NCBI RefSeq assembly: GCF_028389875.1
Contig: NC_084669.1
Location: forward strand, 36,804,731-36,868,730
Origin: Rhea pennata
Lineage: Eukaryota; Chordata; Aves; Rheiformes; Rheidae
Length of the DNA stretch: 64,000 nucleotides
Reading direction: 5' to 3'
In this document: positions 13,033 through 25,200 of the stretch, piece by piece
Layout of the letters: each line of letters starts with the position of its first letter
How positions within the stretch are numbered: position 1 is the stretch's first letter
Position numbers and translations under genes: made by a program
The notes under the pieces: model-generated
Seen by the model: the letters and a program-made list of their open reading frames with translations, nothing else
Told to the model about the DNA's origin: nothing
The model's database searches: none

Positions 13033-16000
13033 CCACATTCCAAAGTCTTTGGAATGTGACTGTGCATCTTCCCAACTCTGGGTGGTCACGGTCGCATCTT
13101 GCTCCAAAACCCCAATCACTGCTTAAAAGTCCAAAACCAGAGCAGCAGAGGGGAGACTGGAAGAGCTGCAAGATTATTTGCTCAAGCAAGGGGAGCAGGA
13201 CGTGTTCATCCAAAGCAGACCTTCATCCGTGGCTCCCAGGAGGTGGAAGAAAGCAAATAACAGAGCCTTCTCTGGGGAACCGGGCCCCAAAGGGGTGCAC
13301 AGTTCACAGAGAGATGGGCGCTGATGACCAAAGTTTTATAGGGGAACCACAGGAATGACAAGGGGTCTGAGAAACAGGACCTCAGAGGTGAGGCAGAAGG
13401 CAATAGGGTCGTAGCTCTCCTCAAAATCCCCTGTAAAGAAGAAAAGAAACAGCGCTCCATGTCAACTGGGACTAAGGTTAGAAGTTATAAGCTACAACTG
13501 AAGCAAGATGAGACACGAGAGGAAGCTTTATAGCAGTCAGAGTAGCAAAGCACTGGACTGAATTCACTCAGGGAACTGGAAAACCCCCACCAACCGAGGG
13601 GCTTCGCAAAGAGGTGAGACAGTCATTGGTCGTGAATGGTCCTGCCAAGCCGACCCTGCCTTGGGGGCAAGGAGAGGGGCCACGCAACCTCCTGAAGTCA
13701 GTTCCAGTCTCATTTTCTGCAACTCCAAGAGAAATCATTAGGCATCAGAGTAGCAAGAGCTTTTGTTAAGGGTATCCGACACAAAGAAGAGCTACGCGGC
13801 TTGAGCTCGCGAGACCTTCGATTCAGATGCAAAACTGGCTTCCACCACTTCACTGAGCCCAGGCAGTCTTTACTGACCTTGTCTATTGAGACGCCCGAGA
13901 CGTAACTATGGTGAGCAACCAAGGCTCGTAAGGAACGAGCAGCGAGGTTATTTCAGAGCCCCTACAGGTGGGGGGAAGAAGAAGGGGCAGGCTCCACCAT
14001 CGTCCAGAGAAACACAGCCTAGCAACCCCAGCACAACAGGGCACAAAGCGCCTGTGCGGTGCCACGCGGGAGAGGAGGGTCCACCAGACTCTCCCCACAC
14101 TGTGGGAGCCACTAGAAGGGCTAGTGGTGAGTAGTAATAGCAGACACATCACTAGCATTGACTGCTCTCCTCTGTCCAGGCATCGCAAGCCAAATTCTCC
14201 CTGCAAAACAATTGCCTAAAAATAGGCTGAGAAGCGAGAACTTCGACTGCTAGGCTCAATTTACATCAACTGCCTTGAAAAAGGCAGAGTACAAAACCAG
14301 AGCTGTGCAAAGAACAGGGCAGATTCATAAATAAAATGGCTCCAAGGATCTCAAAGCTCACTATTGACTGTTGCTGCCTGAGAGCGTCTGAATATTTTCA
14401 CCCATCTCTTTTTGATTATTGTTTGCTTTTTAAGCAGGTAATAGTGGTATCAGTAGGTAATAAGTGGTACTTACATGTCCTTGCTCTCAAGGCAGGATAT
14501 GGAGTGCTTTACAGGACTTGGATCTTCACCTAAAGTATTTGTCTTGGGGAAAAAAAATGTATCTGCCAGCTTTACTCCTGGCATCTGAGTGCAATTCTAC
14601 AATTACTAGAACCTCTGGGGGCAGACCCTGGGTGCCTGCTCTTCCTCACCCAGCCCAAGCTTACTACATGGCAAGATAGACCCCACATAACTCCAAAAGG
14701 GGAAGCAGGAGGAAGGGGCAGGCATATCAGGAGTGCTAATGGCTCCCCAGGGGACCTACATACCCAGTGGGGCACCAGGCTCCACCAATGACCCCAGATG
14801 CAGTGAGAAGATAAACCAGGTCCAGGTTTCCTCCAGGCAGGAGCAGTCAGAGATGGGGCTGCAGCCAAGGCTACGAAACAGGTCTGAAGGACCCATCCAG
14901 GAGCCAGGACTGGGCTTAAATGGGGTGTGGGCAGGTGCATGGGCACCAGCTGGAGCTGCTCAGGGCCATTAAGGCACATCAGTGCCTTCAGGGCCTGTCA
15001 TCAGCTTTACGCTAGGCACATGCTTGACTCTCCTGGCCGGAGGGGTCCTGGTGGCCAGCTTTGTCTGCAGGTGGCAGGCACTGCTCGGAGGCTTTCCTCT
15101 GTATTAAAACACATCTTTTAGCAGCAAGAGCGCTTACATGGGTTGATAAACGCAAAAATAAGCAAAGCTCTAGCGAAGCATCAGGCAGCCCCGCCTGACC
15201 AGGGGAAATCAAACCGGGCAACGTGTTGACATCTCCCCCTTCTAAATGGTGTTGCAGATGCCTCGCTCGGAAAAAGACTGCCCTCAGGTTATTTCACAGA
15301 GGGGTGCGCTTGGGGATATTACCGTTTTCAGAGAAATTAGCGGAATGCCTTTTGCTCATATTATTTGTGCATCATGAATTGTTTAGAAACGATGTATTGC
15401 AAGGCTGTATTTACCGCCAAGCACTTTCCTCGAATGTTGCACACTGTTGGAGGAGAGCATCAGCACCTGCTCCCAGTGAGCTCTAGGATGCTCTTTCAAG
15501 CTTCCTCCAATTTCTCCACAAATACCCATGGAGGGGTTGCCCCCAGCATGGAGGACAGAGGCCAGGAATGGTCCAGCTTAGATGGGGAATGAACTTCAAA
15601 TAAATTCATATAAATTTATGTGAATACCGTGCTGTGACACCCTCTGACTTTTGCTGAGCCCCTCACTCAGAGCTAGCTGGTGTCCCTGATCACCAGGGCA
15701 TCCTTATCAGCCAGGTGCAGTCACCCGGAGAAGCTGCTCCATAGCTTGGCTGTCCTGTTTTACATCTTCCATAGGCTGTCTTGCAAAGCTGAAGCCTAGA
15801 CGGGGATTGGGAAGTGACAGGCAGGGTCCACCTGTGCGACGCTAGACAGTCGCATATTAAATGGACATATCAAGAGCATGGGCAGGGCCGTCAGCTTTCC
15901 TGCATGCACGAAGGACCAGCTTCCCAGCCCCGTCCCGGGGCAGCCATGGATGGGGAGGCATACAGAGCCGGAGGAGCCTGCACTGCTCCGCGAGTCAGGC

Positions 16001-16165
16001 TTTTGGGCAGGGTGACTACACTCTGCCAAAGTCCACTCTGGTCTCCTGACTAGGTGGCCAAGGTCCCCGTGCGTGCCGCGCTGACCCATCGCGTGTTCCA
16101 GGCGCAGCCTGGGGCATGGCGTCCCGACTACGCTGACCGTTTCTCCTACGCAATTCTGCCAACAG

Positions 16166-18129
16166 GCACTGGAGCTGCTGTGCCAGGTCCTGCAGACAGG
16201 CTCCTTGATGGCAATTCAGCAGTGGCCGCTCACAGCCCGGCAGAGGGGTGAGGACAACCAGGGATGTGAGCGTTGGTGCCTGGGGCTCAGGATCTCACTT
16301 CTGTCCTTAAGGCTTGCCGTCCTCATTACTCTGGCTGGGTCTGCCACGAATTCCGCATTTCCTATCTCATGGAGCCCAAAGCTGCCTGCAACACACATCC
16401 CTGGGGAGGAGAAAGACTGTCACAACACATCTCTTGGGGTTTTCTAATTGCCATCTTTGTAACGACTGCCCATTGCTGCGGATTCAGACCCTTACGGTCC
16501 TGAGCCCTCTTGGACAGACGAAGAGAGTAACGAGCTCTTGGGACACTGTCTCCCTTGGTCTCCAGGAGGGCTTCCTTCACTCTGTCCATTCTGCTGCTCA
16601 TTTTTTGTTTTGATTTTTCTGATGCTTTCCAAGAAGACCCAAAGTTAAATCAAAAAGGCAGTTTACTTTTAAAAGACATTGGTCAACACGTTCCCCTTCA
16701 AAATTACCAAAACAGAGATTTTGTGCAAGCTGGTTAATTCCGGAGCGAACGGAAATCAAAAATGAGGGTCCGGAAAGCAGAGGAAAGAGGGCGGCTGATG
16801 GCACCAGTACCAAAGCTCTTAGCGCAACAGCAGAAACCTGCTTCCTCCTGCTGCCTCGTTCCCCCCCTCCTTACAGAAAAAGACATCGTCCTGGGACTGC
16901 TGCAGACTGCAGCCGGCCCCTCCAGTGGAGCTGCAGGACCTGAGCGTGGGCAGGGTGGACAGCACGGGGTCGCAGGCACCCCAGCCCACCGCTCACGGGC
17001 CTCTCCTCTGGGGACCGGCCCGGCCAGAGGAACCAGCGGGGCAGGTACCTGCAGGGTGTTTCTGCAGGAGGACGGGGGAGATGGACGCTTTGGGGCTCCT
17101 GCGCGTAGGTATGGGGTAAACTGCGCAGCGGTGCAGTGGGACAGCAGCGTCTTCGGCTAGACCCGCAGCCACAGATTCATATAGTTGCTACTGTATAATG
17201 CGGAGAGGACAGACACGGCAGCCAAGCGCAACACCGAGCAGCAGGCCAAGCCGCCTGTCCTTCCTATTCGTGACCCACGCCGGGAACACCGAGCATCTCA
17301 TTTCTTCTGCTCTCTCACAGATACTTGCAGGGAGAGAAGCGAGAACCAGTTCCACAGGAGGAAAAACCAGGTACAAACAGGCATTAAAATGCATTATTTA
17401 CCCACGCACTGCGCAGCCCAGGCTTGCGGTGTCCTTGCAAACCCGGACCAAGGTGGCCTCAGCGGGTGCGCAGGCAGAGGAGCCTCGTTCCAGTGGCCGA
17501 CCCAGCTGCACATCGCTCAGGGGGTGTAATTCGTTTCTAAGCACACATCAAAGCCTGAGCTACGTATTAAATTTCCTACATAACTGATGGAGTTAAGTAA
17601 ATACCATCAGAGGGAGATTAATGTCACTCTAGGGCAGTGTCCAACATACGTGGCATACAGCATCCTCCAAAGACACCTCTCTCTTCTCCTTTGGCATTTG
17701 AAAGATCCTGGATGGCTGGTTTAGTCTAGAGACCTCATTTAGGAAGCTAGCGATAAATCCCGTCCCTCGGGACTTTCCAGCTACATGACCACTTTTCCTG
17801 CCAATTGCCGTCTTATTATGAGTGTGAAATTGTTTATAACAGAGTAGATAAAGAAATGCCAGGTAGCATATTTTTCTGCAACCAGTAAGCACTCTGGAGC
17901 TCCATTTTCAGATGGGACTTAAGCCCTTAGAAGCGTCAGCCACTTTGCTCTTCTAAATATTTCATGTTTTCCCCACTTCAGCCAAAGAGCTAAATTTCTT
18001 GGTGTTCAGCAGGACTTTAATCCATTCCAAATGTGTTTTTCTTTTTCAGTGCACGCTGGCACAGCAGAAGTCCTCCAGGTCCCTTCGTCCAAGGAGGAGA
18101 AGTCAGGGCAGCCAGAACCTACCAGCTAA
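16166..18129 (+). CDS. TBATA: TBATA (thymus, brain and testes associated), 3' exons
   Basis: Four phase-consistent exons encode a C-terminal 147 residues: 16166-16247, 16877-17108, 17321-17370 and 18050-18129, stop TAA at 18127. The first two join as WPLTARQR then EKDIVLGLLQTA, closely matching the human TBATA stretch ending EKDLALGLLQTA, preceded by LELLCQVLQTG (human LELLCRILETD). The last exon reads AEVLQVPSSKEEKSG and ends PEPTS, resembling the human end (AQVLQMHSSQ...). TBATA (SPATIAL) is a poorly understood protein of thymic stroma, brain and testis. Plus-strand direction, converging on ADAMTS14, fits the vertebrate gene order. The 5' exons, with the conserved N-terminal half, were not located. 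The 3' limit of the 232-nt exon is the least certain point: it was chosen because only the GTATGG donor after 17108 keeps phase, and its downstream part is Gly/Ala-rich without clear homology. Comparison is from memory. Confidence 0.68.
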
Positions 18130-18342
18130 TGGTGTCACAACCCAGCGGGAGGAACCATCATCACATTTTCCACTACACCTGAAAAGCTTTATTCCCCACA
18201 CCACGCAAAGAGCTCACGTGGCAAGTTGTGCAGTCTCAGCATCACCTCGATCCTATGCTGCGTTTACTTCCTACACTGAGATGCACCAAAGTTAACTGCA
18301 GTTTCGTTACTGACCCATTAAGGCAACTCTAGCTGCTTCCTG

Positions 18343-18348
18343 AATAAA
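18343..18348 (+). terminator. Candidate TBATA polyadenylation signal
   Basis: AATAAA on the plus strand, about 215 bases after the TBATA stop codon; a second AATAAA lies at 18433-18438. Both precede the MTTP-like promoter, so transcription of the two genes would be separated by less than 1 kb. Confidence 0.5.
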
Positions 18349-19250
18349 AATCCTGTTGGGTGTCACATCCTCAGGCTGGTCGATGGTCTTTGGCCTGCCT
18401 AATCGGAATCCATCTTGTATGAAGGGCGGTAAAATAAAGCGAGCCAAAAGAGCTGCCTTTTGCTCCATGCCAAGGGCTTGAGCTGGCAGCCACATATTCA
18501 GCTGCCGGCCTCTCCGAAGACACACGCTGCACGTGCAAAACCTTCCCGAAGCCTCTTCAGGGGCCGCTCGCCTCAGGGTCACGCTGCGAGGACTGGTCGA
18601 AGACGGGACCCGAAGCCTCTCCGTCACCCAGCCCGGAGGGGCCCTGGTCCCTCGCAGCCACGGGCTGCAGGACCTTTAGGACTGAATTAAACTCAGGGGA
18701 GCTCCCCGCTCGGCACGGCGCTGGGATGGAGGCCGATTCCTGGCTCGACTCCCTCCGCGGGTGCGTGTAGGGAGCCGACCCGCTTGCCGGCGCTCCCTCC
18801 TTCCCCCCAGCCTGGCCCTTCAAGTGACTTGAGCCTCCAGGCTGGAAATCTCAGTCCCTAACTCAAATGAGGAGAGACAGCGGCTGCTTTTCCATTCATC
18901 CGAGCAGCCCCCTCCGGCGCGGAGGCAAATTCAGCAGGCCATGCTGCTGCATTTCCTCCCCCCTCCTGCCGCTTCTGGCAGCTTTTTTTTATTTTTTTTT
19001 TTTTTATTTTTTTTTTTTGCAATTTTTCCCATCAGTCTTGGGGCATAAATGAGCCCATTCCCAAACCCTCTGGGCTGCTGGGGGCTGGTACAAGGGATTA
19101 ATTATTTGCTTTTCCTCGGCTGTGTTAACACCGGGATAGGGAGAAGGTCGGGCCCGGTCACCTGACCCCACAGATCTCGCCCGCTTTTGTTGCACAGTCT
19201 CTCTCCCACCCCCGTCCCTCCCGGCTCCCGCTCTCTGCCCAGCTCCCAGC
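18349..19250 (+). promoter_or_regulatory. Region between TBATA and the MTTP-like gene; likely promoter
   Basis: About 0.9 kb separate the genes. The region holds an interrupted T tract at 18983-19018 and a moderately GC-rich segment before the start codon. At 19097-19109 the sequence ATTAATTATTTGC resembles an HNF-1 site (GTTAATNATTAAC), a factor known to control mammalian MTTP. At 19156-19167 GGTCACCTGACC is a nuclear-receptor-like palindrome with spacing 2. No TATA box is evident. These are pattern matches only. Confidence 0.4.
18983..19018. repeat. Interrupted poly-T tract
   Basis: Thirty-six bases of T broken by two single A positions, just upstream of the MTTP-like gene. Confidence 0.85.
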
Positions 19251-22200
19251 ATGAACCCGCAGGCAGTTTCGGGATACATTTGCCTGCTTTGCCTGTCCCT
19301 GGGGAGCACAGAGCAAGGTAAGAGACTTTGCACTTTGGTTCCTGCAGCAGCCCGGCCCACGCGATGCTCGTCCCCCTCCGCCCGAGCAACTCCGCGAGGG
19401 AAGCGCGGGACTCCCAGGGAAGAGTCACCGCCGCCGCGGCTACGGCGGCCCGCGCCGCTCCCGAGCGCGGGAACAGCTCGGGGTAATTGCATTTTCAGCA
19501 CCGTGAAAGTCCTCTCTGGGGGGGGGGGGGTGTGAGCACAGCTGGGGCTTTTCAGCCCACGCGCAGCACAGAAGCGTAGGAACAATTCCAATTTGCAGAG
19601 GAAAACCCAAGGGAGTGAGCTGGCTTTTCATTTATTCCCGACTGCCTCAAACGCGGATATTTTTTCCCTTCCTGGAGAATGCAATAATTTTGCAGAGGGA
19701 TTTTAAAGCCTAGTTTGTCAGTTATATTAAAAGTAGCTACGCTCCAAACCATTTCAGAAGCTCAGAAAGCGCATCAGACTGGGAGGCGCGTTTCAAGCGA
19801 CTTCAGAAAACGGCAAACTCCCCAAATCAGATTTGCATATGAACAAGACAGCCGGCTGCAAATAATCCCAGACGAGTAAGAGTAAAGCAAAGAGGAGTTT
19901 TGATCTAAAGCTGCCCCAGCGACTTCACTTAACCATATCACAAGGCCAGTGATTTAGTTAAGGATGAGCAGCTCTGATACAGCTACTCTTCAAATGGGGG
20001 GGAGGTACGACATGAAGAGTAGGACATGGCTTCTCTCTTAGCTAAAACCACTAGTGTTGTCTCTACCAGTGCAGAACACTGAAAGACCCTTCGAAGCACC
20101 TTTCCCATCTGTGGGCATGCTCAGGAGACTGCGCTTCAGGATCGAAACGTATTTCATGGGGACCTTTAAAAAGTCCCAAAGTCCCCAAGCAGGGCACCCA
20201 CCCTGAACATCCTTTCTAAGGCAAGCCTGGAAGCTTACTCAGGAATCAACTGCCACCCTGAAAATACCCAAATATCCCCTCTCCTGCATTTATTACAGAA
20301 GTGGATGCTGGCTGGAAGAAGCCTTTGTCCACTGTAACCTGTGAGAGGAGCACATAGGTCCCAACCTCAGTGAAAATGAACCCAAAAGCTGTAGGCACAA
20401 ATATTTTTTCTGGGAAAACCTTCTCATATCCTTCCAAATCAGTTCTACCTAGTGTCTGGTGAAAAAATGATGCTTTCAGAAGGCAAAGCAATGCAGTTTG
20501 CAAGTAGCTGACCTTCTGGAGAGCAGCTCTGCAGAGAAGGACCTGGGAGTGCCGACGGACAACAAGTTGACCATGAGCCAGCAATGTGCCCTTGTGGCCA
20601 AGAAAGCCAATGGTCTCCTGGGGTGCATTGGGAAGAGTGTTGCCAGCAGGTCGAGGGAGGTGATCTTGCCCCTCTACTCAGCCCTGGGGAGGCCTCATCT
20701 TGAGTACTGCGTCCAGTTCTGGGCTCCCCAGTACAAGAGAGACACAGAGCTACTGGAGAGAGCCCAGCGTAGGGCTACAAGGATGATCAGAGGGCTGGAG
20801 CACCTGCCCTGTGAGGAACGGCTGTGAGAGCTGGGCCTCTGCAGCCTGGGGAAGAGCAGACTGAGGGGGGATCTCATCAATGTGTACAAGTACCTGAAGG
20901 AAGGGTGTCAGGGGGACGGGGCCAAACTCTTTTCAGTTGTGCCATGTGACAGGACAAGAGGCAATGGGCAGAAATTGAAGCACAGGAAGTTCTGCCTGAC
21001 CGTGAGGGGGAATTTCTTCCCTGTGAGAGTGATGGAGCACTGGACCAGGTTGCCCAGGGAGGTTGTGGAGTCTCCTTCTCTGGAGATCTTCAAGGCCCAC
21101 CTAGCTGCAACCCTGTCTACCATGCTCTAGGTGACCCTCCGGAGAAGGGAGGTTGCACTGAATGATCTCCAGAGGTCCCTTCCAACCTTACTGATTCCTT
21201 GATTCTGTGATTCTATGATTTTGGGAAGCCCAAGTCCTTTCCAGCATGGGGGCATGACAGCTGCAGCAAGCAAAGGGACTGAGAACCACAGATGCATGCA
21301 AGGACCTCCAACATTTGCCTCTTTCCCTAGGGAATTTGCAGCAACTTTTGTTCCAGCCTGGGATCCTGTATCAGTACCACTATTCCCTGGACGTCCAGCT
21401 CGATTATGTGTCCAAGCTGTCCCTGCAGGGAAGCTGGCTGAAGGCTGAAGCTTTGGTTCAGGTGCACCGACTCTGGAGGCATCAAGCAGGGGAAGAGCTT
21501 CTCCAGGTGCAGGTATGTGAGGCTGCCAAAGGGTTATCAGTGCTTCTCACATCAGACCTTTTTTTATAGTGAATGGTAAATCCATTGCAGCTGGATTCAC
21601 CTCACTCAGGTAGTTCCTTCCATTTTGAACCCAAGTGATATGAATCATGACCTCTGTGACAAAGGGTGTTGCCTGCAGGTTAAGTGCACAGAGGCCATGG
21701 GGAATCTGGGAGCATACATCTTGTCATTGCTTTCTTCTCTCTTCCACCATCATAGATCCAAAACCTAAAAGCCCAACATGCACCAGAGCATAAGAGGAGT
21801 AAGGATGATGCCGGAGATCCATCTGTGGAGATTGCGCTGAGTCAGGAGACCCAAGCAGAGCTCCAGCAGCCGGTTTTCATCTCCTGGAACAGCGGGAAGG
21901 TGAGCTAGAAGCATCCTGTGCCCACCCGTGCCCTCCGTGAACTGGCCAGAGTGGCAAACACAAGAATACACGGACTCCACAGAGCCTAGCATCTTCCCAG
22001 AAGTGCCAAACTGGGACAGTGCTGCAGACTCAAAAGAATCTCCAGCACCCTTTTTTAGTAGTGTCTAGGCCTTAGTTATAGGATAGGGGCCCTTTTCTGA
22101 CCTTGTTCTCCCTTAAGGATTGGGAAAAATCCAGAAAGCTTTGCTTAAAAAGATATAAAAGATTTGCAGGCACCGATCCACAAAGTCAAGTCTGGGCTAC

Positions 22201-25200
22201 TCAGGGATACAGTCCCTCTTGTAAAATCTCCAGGTATCTGCGGGGTATGTGGTATCTCTTCGGCTGCAGGGAAAGACACCGTTCAGCAGACAAAACCTGC
22301 TGCCGCACAGCCAGGCACCACTTTTATCCTTCTAGGTCAAAGCCTTCTATGGAGATGAAGCAGAGAGTCCCCTGATCTTGAATCTGAAACGAGGCCTCAT
22401 CAGTCTGCTCCAGGTCCAGCCCCATTCTGGCACAGCGGTGGAGGTAGGTGCAGAGCTGGGGTTGGTTCGGAGGACAAATCCCCCAGCACAGCCGGGCCCA
22501 AGAACCGTGCTGCAGCAGTAAAACCAGCCCCAAAACAGAGCTAGCCTGAGGTTTGCAACAGGAGAGGCAAAATTCGGGATAAAAATGGCTGGGTTTGCTG
22601 CTAGGGTTGCCCCCAGGGTGTGGATGAAGATCACCATTGGAAAGGACACCCTAGGGCAGGAAGTGCTGTGCAAACACTCTCACTGCGCCTGCCAGAAAGG
22701 GAGCGGGGAAAAAAAGCTCAAATTAAAAAAAATACATACATCCAGAGATGATTTTGAGGAACAGACCCTTTTTAGAAAAAATCATTATCCTCTGGACAAA
22801 AGGAAAAATCAGAGGAAAAAAAAGAACTACAGGGAATTCTGCTAAGTGAGATTCACTTCTCACAGCTCATCCAGCAATCAGCAAATGACAGGGAAATCCC
22901 TCACTTTAGAGCTGAATTATTCAGAAGTGAATTTTGAACGAAACCAAATAACCTCAAAACCGTAGGCTCAGAAGCCCAGGCACCAAGGTGCTGCTGCTGG
23001 TGTTAGCCTGAAAAAGCAAAGAAGCTAACGTCCTTCCCACCTGGATTTGGGGATATCGAACACCCTATCTGGGCAGTTGCTTGATTTACATAGCCAATCT
23101 GATGCTGTTGCCATGCCAGCAGCTGGGAGCAGATAACTGGATACAGACCTCAAACTTTACGGGCTCGGGACTAAATTTGCAAGATATTGCCCTGTTTCTA
23201 GCTTCCTGGTGATTTGGGTATTCCTCAGGTTTGTCTTTTACTATGTCTGCTCTCTGCACAGATTGTTATCTTCATGACTTCTTACATTTAGTTGTGTTTC
23301 AGGAGGACGTTTCTGGGAGCTGTCAAGTCACATACGCCGTTTCCAACGATTCAGCCACAAAGACGAAAGATCTCCTTAGCTGCATGAAGCCAAAATTTGG
23401 ATTTGCCTCCGTTAACAAAGCAAGTCCATTGCTCTTGTAGTGGTGGTAGGATTCAACTTGTGACTCTGTCCAGTATTGTGGGGTCTTCCTCAAATCTTAC
23501 TACAGGCAGTCCTTGAGACCTCAACCCGAGTGACCCACTTATAGCTGGAAGCAGCTTTCTGCACCAGCCTGTAACAGGTTCAGCTCCCTCCCAGTTCTCC
23601 CAGATGCAGGCCCAGGTGCTCCGATAACATCCCCTGGAGATATCAGCCCTCTCCATACCAGGGCTGAGATGAAGCAGAGGCAAGGGGTGAAGTCCAGCAT
23701 GTGCGTCATTTCTTTCAGAAGGAGGGGAAAGAAAAAAAAAGAAGAAAAAGGAAAAAAAGCCAAGAGCTTCCCCAAGGTCACTGCACAGCATAGCAAAGAA
23801 GCCAAACATTTTTGGCCTAAGTTCACTGGTGATTATTTTTGCTTAGCTTTCTCTTTTGCTTGGAGGAAGTCCTTGCAAATGTTCGCTGGGACAAGGCAGG
23901 TTTTCTCTGCAGGTGCTACCTCTTCCCACACAGGATGCTTGTGCTGGGGCAGCTATATCACTAGGGCTGTCAAATGAGCCGAAAGGAAGGGCAATGCCTT
24001 GTGAGGAACTTATTTCCAGTTTGCGGAGCCTCCAGCCACCACTCGTGGCAAGCAGGAGCATCTCCTTCCTTCAGGCAGACCCTCCTGGCTCTGCTGCCCC
24101 TGTTGCCTTCTGTCGCTGAGCTGCTGGGAGCATCCACACGGTGTCACCAGTCTTCCTCCACATGTCAGCCAGAGGGCCAGAGCATCTGTGTGCTGTGGTC
24201 CTCACCAGGGGCTACCCTCTCCCAGGCCTCACTCTTCTTCCTCATTCTCCCTTCTTACAGCTGAAGATGAAGGGGTAGACAGGAAGCAAGAAAGATTGAA
24301 ATATTTTCTCCTTTGGTTTCCCTTTCTTAAGATTTTTGGAGTTCAGTGGCAACCCACCAGCAAAAGTCTGTACTTGGTGAAAGACAACCTCATTCAGTCC
24401 GTGCTAGCAGAGGAAAGCCACGTGGTGTCTCTGGGCCTGAAGTCCACCACTGGTGTCAAAATCAATTCAAGGTGAGTGACGACCCTGTGCAGCTGCCTAA
24501 ATTGGGCAGCCTAGCACATGATGACCATCCATCTGTTGAAGACTGAAGCTATTCATTGCTTTCATGCCAGCTCAGTTAGCACAGCCAGAGGGCAAACAGT
24601 GAGGAGATGCAACGGTACAACAGCTAGGCACGTGGTGCACAGAAATCAGCTTAGTGACAGGGCAGATTTGACTGCTTTCCCCCAATAGCCTGGCCATTTC
24701 CCCACATTGTGTCCTATGGGATCCATCCCGTGAACCAGAAGTTTCCTCTGGAGAGAGAAGCCACAAGGGACGTGCAGCTCATGGGGGCATGCAGGCACAG
24801 TGGGAACTGAGAGAGGTCCAGAGGCCCCTGGGAAACCTCACTGAGTGGAAATTAGAGATCCGCTACTTTAGCCAAGTGAGATGTCACCACCGTAGGGCAA
24901 AAAAAGGCTGCAGGACACCTCTGCAAATATCCGTCTCCAAAAGCTTCCCCTTCCCTTCCTTTGTGCCTCAGCCTCCCCAAAATATCTCATCTCGTGTATA
25001 TCCTCCTTTTCCAAACCTGCATGAACCCAGCCAGCCTCTGAGCAAAGGAAGGTGTAAATTATGTTCCTATTTGCTTCTCATTCAACAGGCAACATCTTGA
25101 GCTAGTATCTTCTTCCATGCCCAGTCCAGCAGAGGTGCCCGGACAGAGCCTCGAGGACGCGCTGGCTGGCACGCAGGGAAAGCACCAGCCCCTGGGCATG

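Larger units (their letters stand above)
4481..16165. other. Intergenic or unrecognised intronic sequence; simple repeats only
   Basis: No gene was recognised in this 11.7-kb stretch. If TBATA has its full set of exons, the missing 5' ones should lie here, because the gene normally stands head to head with SGPL1. I looked for its conserved Ser/His/Phe-rich N-terminal motif and did not find it. Visible structure is limited to an (AC)n run near 6466-6482, an A tract at 6832-6855, a (GAAA)n purine tract near 12993-13032 and a possible old CR1 tail near 8640. The many short open frames show no conserved content. Confidence 0.4.

Noticed and set aside
15810-16018. Possible additional TBATA exon just before 16166
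   Set aside because: A frame ends near a GTGACT donor and is phase-compatible in one reading, but its peptide has no convincing similarity to TBATA.
19156-19167. Estrogen response element upstream of the MTTP-like gene
   Set aside because: The half-sites GGTCA and TGACC are perfect, but the spacer is 2, not the 3 bases required by a classical element.
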